The translations under genes and the position numbers were made by a program. From Pandoraea cepalis (GTDB lineage: Bacteria; Pseudomonadota; Gammaproteobacteria; Burkholderiales; Burkholderiaceae): DNA of 64,000 bases. The stretch lies in assembly GCF_902459665.1 (NCBI RefSeq), contig NZ_CABPSL010000006.1, positions 124,001 to 188,000 on the forward strand, written 5' to 3'. Below the pieces are notes generated by a model. It ran no database searches, was not told where the DNA came from, and was given only the letters and a program-made list of their open reading frames with translations. This document shows positions 61,841 to 64,000 of this stretch, one piece after another; position 1 is the stretch's first letter, and each line of letters begins with the position of its first letter.

Positions 61841-63470
61841 TCGTACCCATCCATTGTTTGATGATTTGGGCGACCCGCTCGGGTTCACCGTCGGCCAGGG
61901 TTGTCAGGCGCGCCAGCTTCGTATCGAACGACGCCTCCGAGGCGGGCGGCAAGTCCGAGGCGAAGGCCGGTAACGCGGCTTGCTGCGCGTCGTGCTCGGC
62001 TAGCTGGCGACGATGCTCGCGAGCCTGCTCGTCGGCGGCAAGTGCGGCAGCCTTGCGGCGGCGCGCACGGCGGGCCAGTGCGGCCCATAGGCCCAGCGCC
62101 AGCACGAGCGTCGCGGCGGCCGCGATGGCGGCGTATTTCATTTGTGCGTCGTTCAGCAGCGGGGGCTGGGCGCTCGTCTCGGACGCGTCGACGAGCGCTG
62201 CGCGATCGGACACCGCGAACGGCATGGCGCTCACCACCAGCGTGTCGCCACGCGCGGTCTGAATGCCTGTCCCGGCGCGCAAGGCGCGCTCGAGCTCGGC
62301 GAGGGACTCAGCGGTCCACCCGTTGCCGCCCGGCGCTGCCTGCGAGTCGACCATCACGGCCACGTGCATTTGACGCACGCGCGGACGGTGACGCTTCGTC
62401 TGCGTGATCGAGCGGTCGTAAGCGAACTGACGCGTGGCCGAGGTGGTGCGCATGGCACCCGCGTCGCCCGCGAGCAACGGGGCGGCGTCCACCGGGCGGT
62501 TGGTCATCGCCCCCGGCACGCCGCCGACAACGGCGTCGTCGTCGCGCGCTTCGCGCACGGCTTCCTGCATCACGCGCGGATCGGCACCGAGCGCCTCGGT
62601 GGTGTTGGACACCAGGTCCTCGTCCATATCGACGCTCACGCTTGCGCGATAGCGAGCGGGGCCGAGGATGCCGTCGAGCAGGCCGCGCACATTGCGAAGT
62701 GCATCGTCGCGAGAGCGGGTGCGGACTTCGGCGTTGCCGTGCGTTGCATCGTCCAGATCGAGATTCGCCGTGAGCGGGGTGCCGTGCTGATCGACAACCG
62801 AGACGTGCTCCGCCGCCAGACCGTTCACACTGCCCGAGACGAGCTTGACGATGGCACTGACCTGCTGAGGCGCGAGCGTCTGCCCGGCGCGCACGGAAAT
62901 CAGCACCGATGCGCTGGCCGACGCCTTGGTATGGGTGACGAACGAAGTTTTCGGTGCCAGCGCAATGTGTACGCGAGCGGCATCCACCGCGTCGATCGAC
63001 ATGATGGTGCGCGCAAGCTCGCCCTCAAGCCCCCGACGAAAACGCACGTCCTGCACGAACTGGCGCACCCCCAGGCGTTCGTCTCGGTCGACCAGTTCGA
63101 GCCCTGGTGGCAGCTCCGGCGTGACGCCTTTGGCGGCCAGCGCCAGACGCGCGCGTCCGACCCGGTCATGCGGCACGAGGATCGCGCCGGTGTCCGGATG
63201 CATGCGGAACGGGATCTGCTCCGCTTCGAGCACGCCGGTGGCCTGCGCGATCGGAATGCGCTGGTGCTGCCCGAAGAGCGGCGCGTAACCGGTGTCGCGC
63301 GAATGCCAGGCGAGTGTGGCCGCGGTAATGGCACCGGCGGCGACCACGATCGGTAACGCGCCGCGCAGGTGTCCGGCAAAACCCGATGGCTGCGCGCGCC
63401 ACTTCAGCCATCGCGCTCGCGATTGCGTGCCAGCGCTGCCCAGCGCACGAAAAATGTTGTCGATTCCCAT
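61824..63470 (-). CDS. fliF: Flagellar MS-ring protein FliF (lateral system)
   Basis: A 548-residue protein from the ATG at 63470 (MGIDNIFRALG); a GTG at 63482 is an alternative. Two membrane segments (about 40-58 and 440-462) enclose the ring-building region. The YscJ/FliF signature is in GVTPELPPGLELVDRDERLG, SIDAVDAARVHIALAPKTSF and VSAIVKLVSGSVNGLAAEHV. The C-terminal cytoplasmic helix LARLTTLADGEPERVAQIIK ending QWM binds FliG. First gene of the fliFGHIJ-D-S-T-K-A-motAB-flgMN run. Confidence 0.95.
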   Translation of the reverse strand: MGIDNIFRALGSAGTQSRARWLKWRAQPSGFAGHLRGALPIVVAAGAITAATLAWHSRDTGYAPLFGQHQRIPIAQATGVLEAEQIPFRMHPDTGAILVPHDRVGRARLALAAKGVTPELPPGLELVDRDERLGVRQFVQDVRFRRGLEGELARTIMSIDAVDAARVHIALAPKTSFVTHTKASASASVLISVRAGQTLAPQQVSAIVKLVSGSVNGLAAEHVSVVDQHGTPLTANLDLDDATHGNAEVRTRSRDDALRNVRGLLDGILGPARYRASVSVDMDEDLVSNTTEALGADPRVMQEAVREARDDDAVVGGVPGAMTNRPVDAAPLLAGDAGAMRTTSATRQFAYDRSITQTKRHRPRVRQMHVAVMVDSQAAPGGNGWTAESLAELERALRAGTGIQTARGDTLVVSAMPFAVSDRAALVDASETSAQPPLLNDAQMKYAAIAAAATLVLALGLWAALARRARRRKAAALAADEQAREHRRQLAEHDAQQAALPAFASDLPPASEASFDTKLARLTTLADGEPERVAQIIKQWMGTNAASR

Positions 63471-63603
63471 ATGTCGATTCACTTGACCGAATCACGGGTA
63501 GTCGGATCGCAATCCCACCACCGTCACTCGGCTAAGGGGTGACGCAAAGACCGCCTGCGTCGTGTGCCAAATTGAAGGAGCACATGGTGACGACGATTCC
63601 GTC

Positions 63604-63673
63604 AACTATCGAAAATCTGCGTAGCCTTTGGGCATCGGCCGCATTCAAAGCTAATTTTTGGTGCGTTTTCCCA
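63604..63673 (-). promoter_or_regulatory. Candidate control region of the fliF operon
   Basis: On the minus strand AAAA-N15-GCCGATGC (63658-63632) is a good sigma-28-type match. Upstream is TGGGAAAACGC (63673-63663), and downstream is TTTTCGATAGTT (63615-63604), 133 bases before the start. The last two elements recur upstream of flgB. The remainder of the 364-base gap to the ahpF end (63471-63834) holds a terminator hairpin and no supported gene. Confidence 0.45.
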
Positions 63674-63758
63674 TTAACACTAGGGTCGATGAGGGGCGCA
63701 CCACCGCATCATGTACAAGCGCGCGTCGGCGATCAGCCCCCATGCTTGGCCCAGACGT

Positions 63759-63797
63759 AGCAAAGCCCTCACGCGCGTCACACGTGAGGGCTTTGCT
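63759..63797. terminator. Stem-loop terminator downstream of ahpF
   Basis: A 15-base-pair stem AGCAAAGCCCTCACG/CGTGAGGGCTTTGCT (63759-63773 and 63783-63797) lies 38 bases after the ahpF stop in its direction of transcription. It has no strong T-run on the minus strand, so it may rely partly on the stem. Confidence 0.65.
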
Positions 63798-63834
63798 GTG
63801 TTTCCACGGCTGCGCGGGGCCGCGTCGGTTCGCG

Positions 63835-64000
63835 TCAGGCGGCGATTTTCTCGGGCGTTACCGCCTCGTCCTCGACCGAGCTGAGCATCAGATGTTCGAA
63901 GGCGCCCAGCGAGGCCTTCGCGCCTTCCCCGACGGCGATCACAATCTGCTTGAACGGCACGGTCGTGACATCGCCCGCGGCGAACACGCCGGGCGCCGAC
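63835..64000 (-). CDS. ahpF: Alkyl hydroperoxide reductase subunit F, C-terminal fragment
   Basis: Only the last 54 codons and the stop are in the window. The translation begins [20 protein letters not shown] and continues [20 protein letters not shown], the FAD/NAD-binding end of AhpF. That end is normally GVFAAGDCTTVPYKQI. AhpF passes electrons from NADH to AhpC for peroxide removal. The rest lies beyond the right edge. Confidence 0.88.
   Translation of the reverse strand, partial: SAPGVFAAGDVTTVPFKQIVIAVGEGAKASLGAFEHLMLSSVEDEAVTPEKIAA

Noticed and set aside
32708-63482. Flagellar block as a mobile island with flanking repeats, integrase or tRNA
   Set aside because: No integrase, transposase, tRNA or flanking direct repeat was seen at either border (32641-32707 and 63471-63834).
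63564-63569. TGGCAC on the minus strand upstream of fliF as a sigma-54 promoter
   Set aside because: The required GC at the -12 position is absent at the correct spacing; the following bases are ACGACGCAGG.
63539-63760. Small plus-strand open frame between fliF and ahpF (73 codons)
   Set aside because: No recognisable product, it spans the shared regulatory elements of the fliF promoter region, and its composition is unlike coding sequence here.

Overview
The window is GC-rich chromosomal DNA from a betaproteobacterium of the order Burkholderiales. The protein set points to the Burkholderiaceae, perhaps a Pandoraea- or Burkholderia-like genus, though the genus cannot be fixed from sequence alone. 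Supporting signs are a RibB protein with a degenerate RibA half, a ribH-nusB-aminotransferase run, UbiD, TAGAAT-type -10 elements and PXPV-repeat and entericidin-type small envelope proteins. I found no insertion sequence, prophage, CRISPR array, tRNA or rRNA.

Left part (1-32.6 kb), mostly metabolism, transport and signalling. A partial TPM-domain gene and ribD are followed by a three-gene meta-cleavage operon on the minus strand (tautomerase, hydratase, decarboxylase). A CatR/BenM-type LysR gene diverges from that operon across an ATAC-N7-GTAT site. Next come a complete branched-chain amino-acid-type ABC operon (substrate-binding protein, livH, livM, livG, livF), ribBA-ribH-nusB, an aminotransferase, a membrane-anchored lytic transglycosylase, ubiD, an APC permease, an EAL-CBS-GGDEF protein and a methionine ABC operon (metN-metI-metQ). 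From 24.2 to 29.9 kb lies a stress-type group: two response regulators, two DUF1328 peptides, a CHASE3 histidine kinase, a CsbD protein, an entericidin-like lipopeptide, a protein with three CX10C repeats and a PXPV-repeat protein. A soluble chemoreceptor and a second LysR regulator close this part.

Right part (32.7-63.5 kb), a nearly self-sufficient second flagellar system of the lateral (Flag-2/Fla2) type. fliE (minus) diverges from fliM-N-P-Q-R-flhB-flhA (plus). A shared terminator separates flhA from the minus-strand block. In order of transcription that block is fliF-G-H-I-J-D-S-T-K-fliA-motA-motB-flgM-flgN, then flgB-C-D-E-F-G-H-I-J-K-L, an unknown 390-residue protein, and a dedicated flagellin. 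Most genes overlap by ATGA or similar, which suggests translational coupling. The cluster has its own sigma-28, anti-sigma factor, stator and chaperones. No FlgA, FliO, FliL, sigma-54 activator or chemotaxis kinase genes are present in it.

The most interesting signals are in this flagellar block. FliM starts past the usual CheY-binding peptide and lacks the GGXG motif. FliG has changed both its FliM-binding EHPQ motif and the acidic/basic triplet of its torque helix. FlgJ lacks the muramidase domain. An exact 12-base element and a GGGAA-type box recur upstream of flagellar transcription units. The 390-residue protein between flgL and flagellin has no recognised family. The window ends in the 3' part of ahpF on the minus strand.
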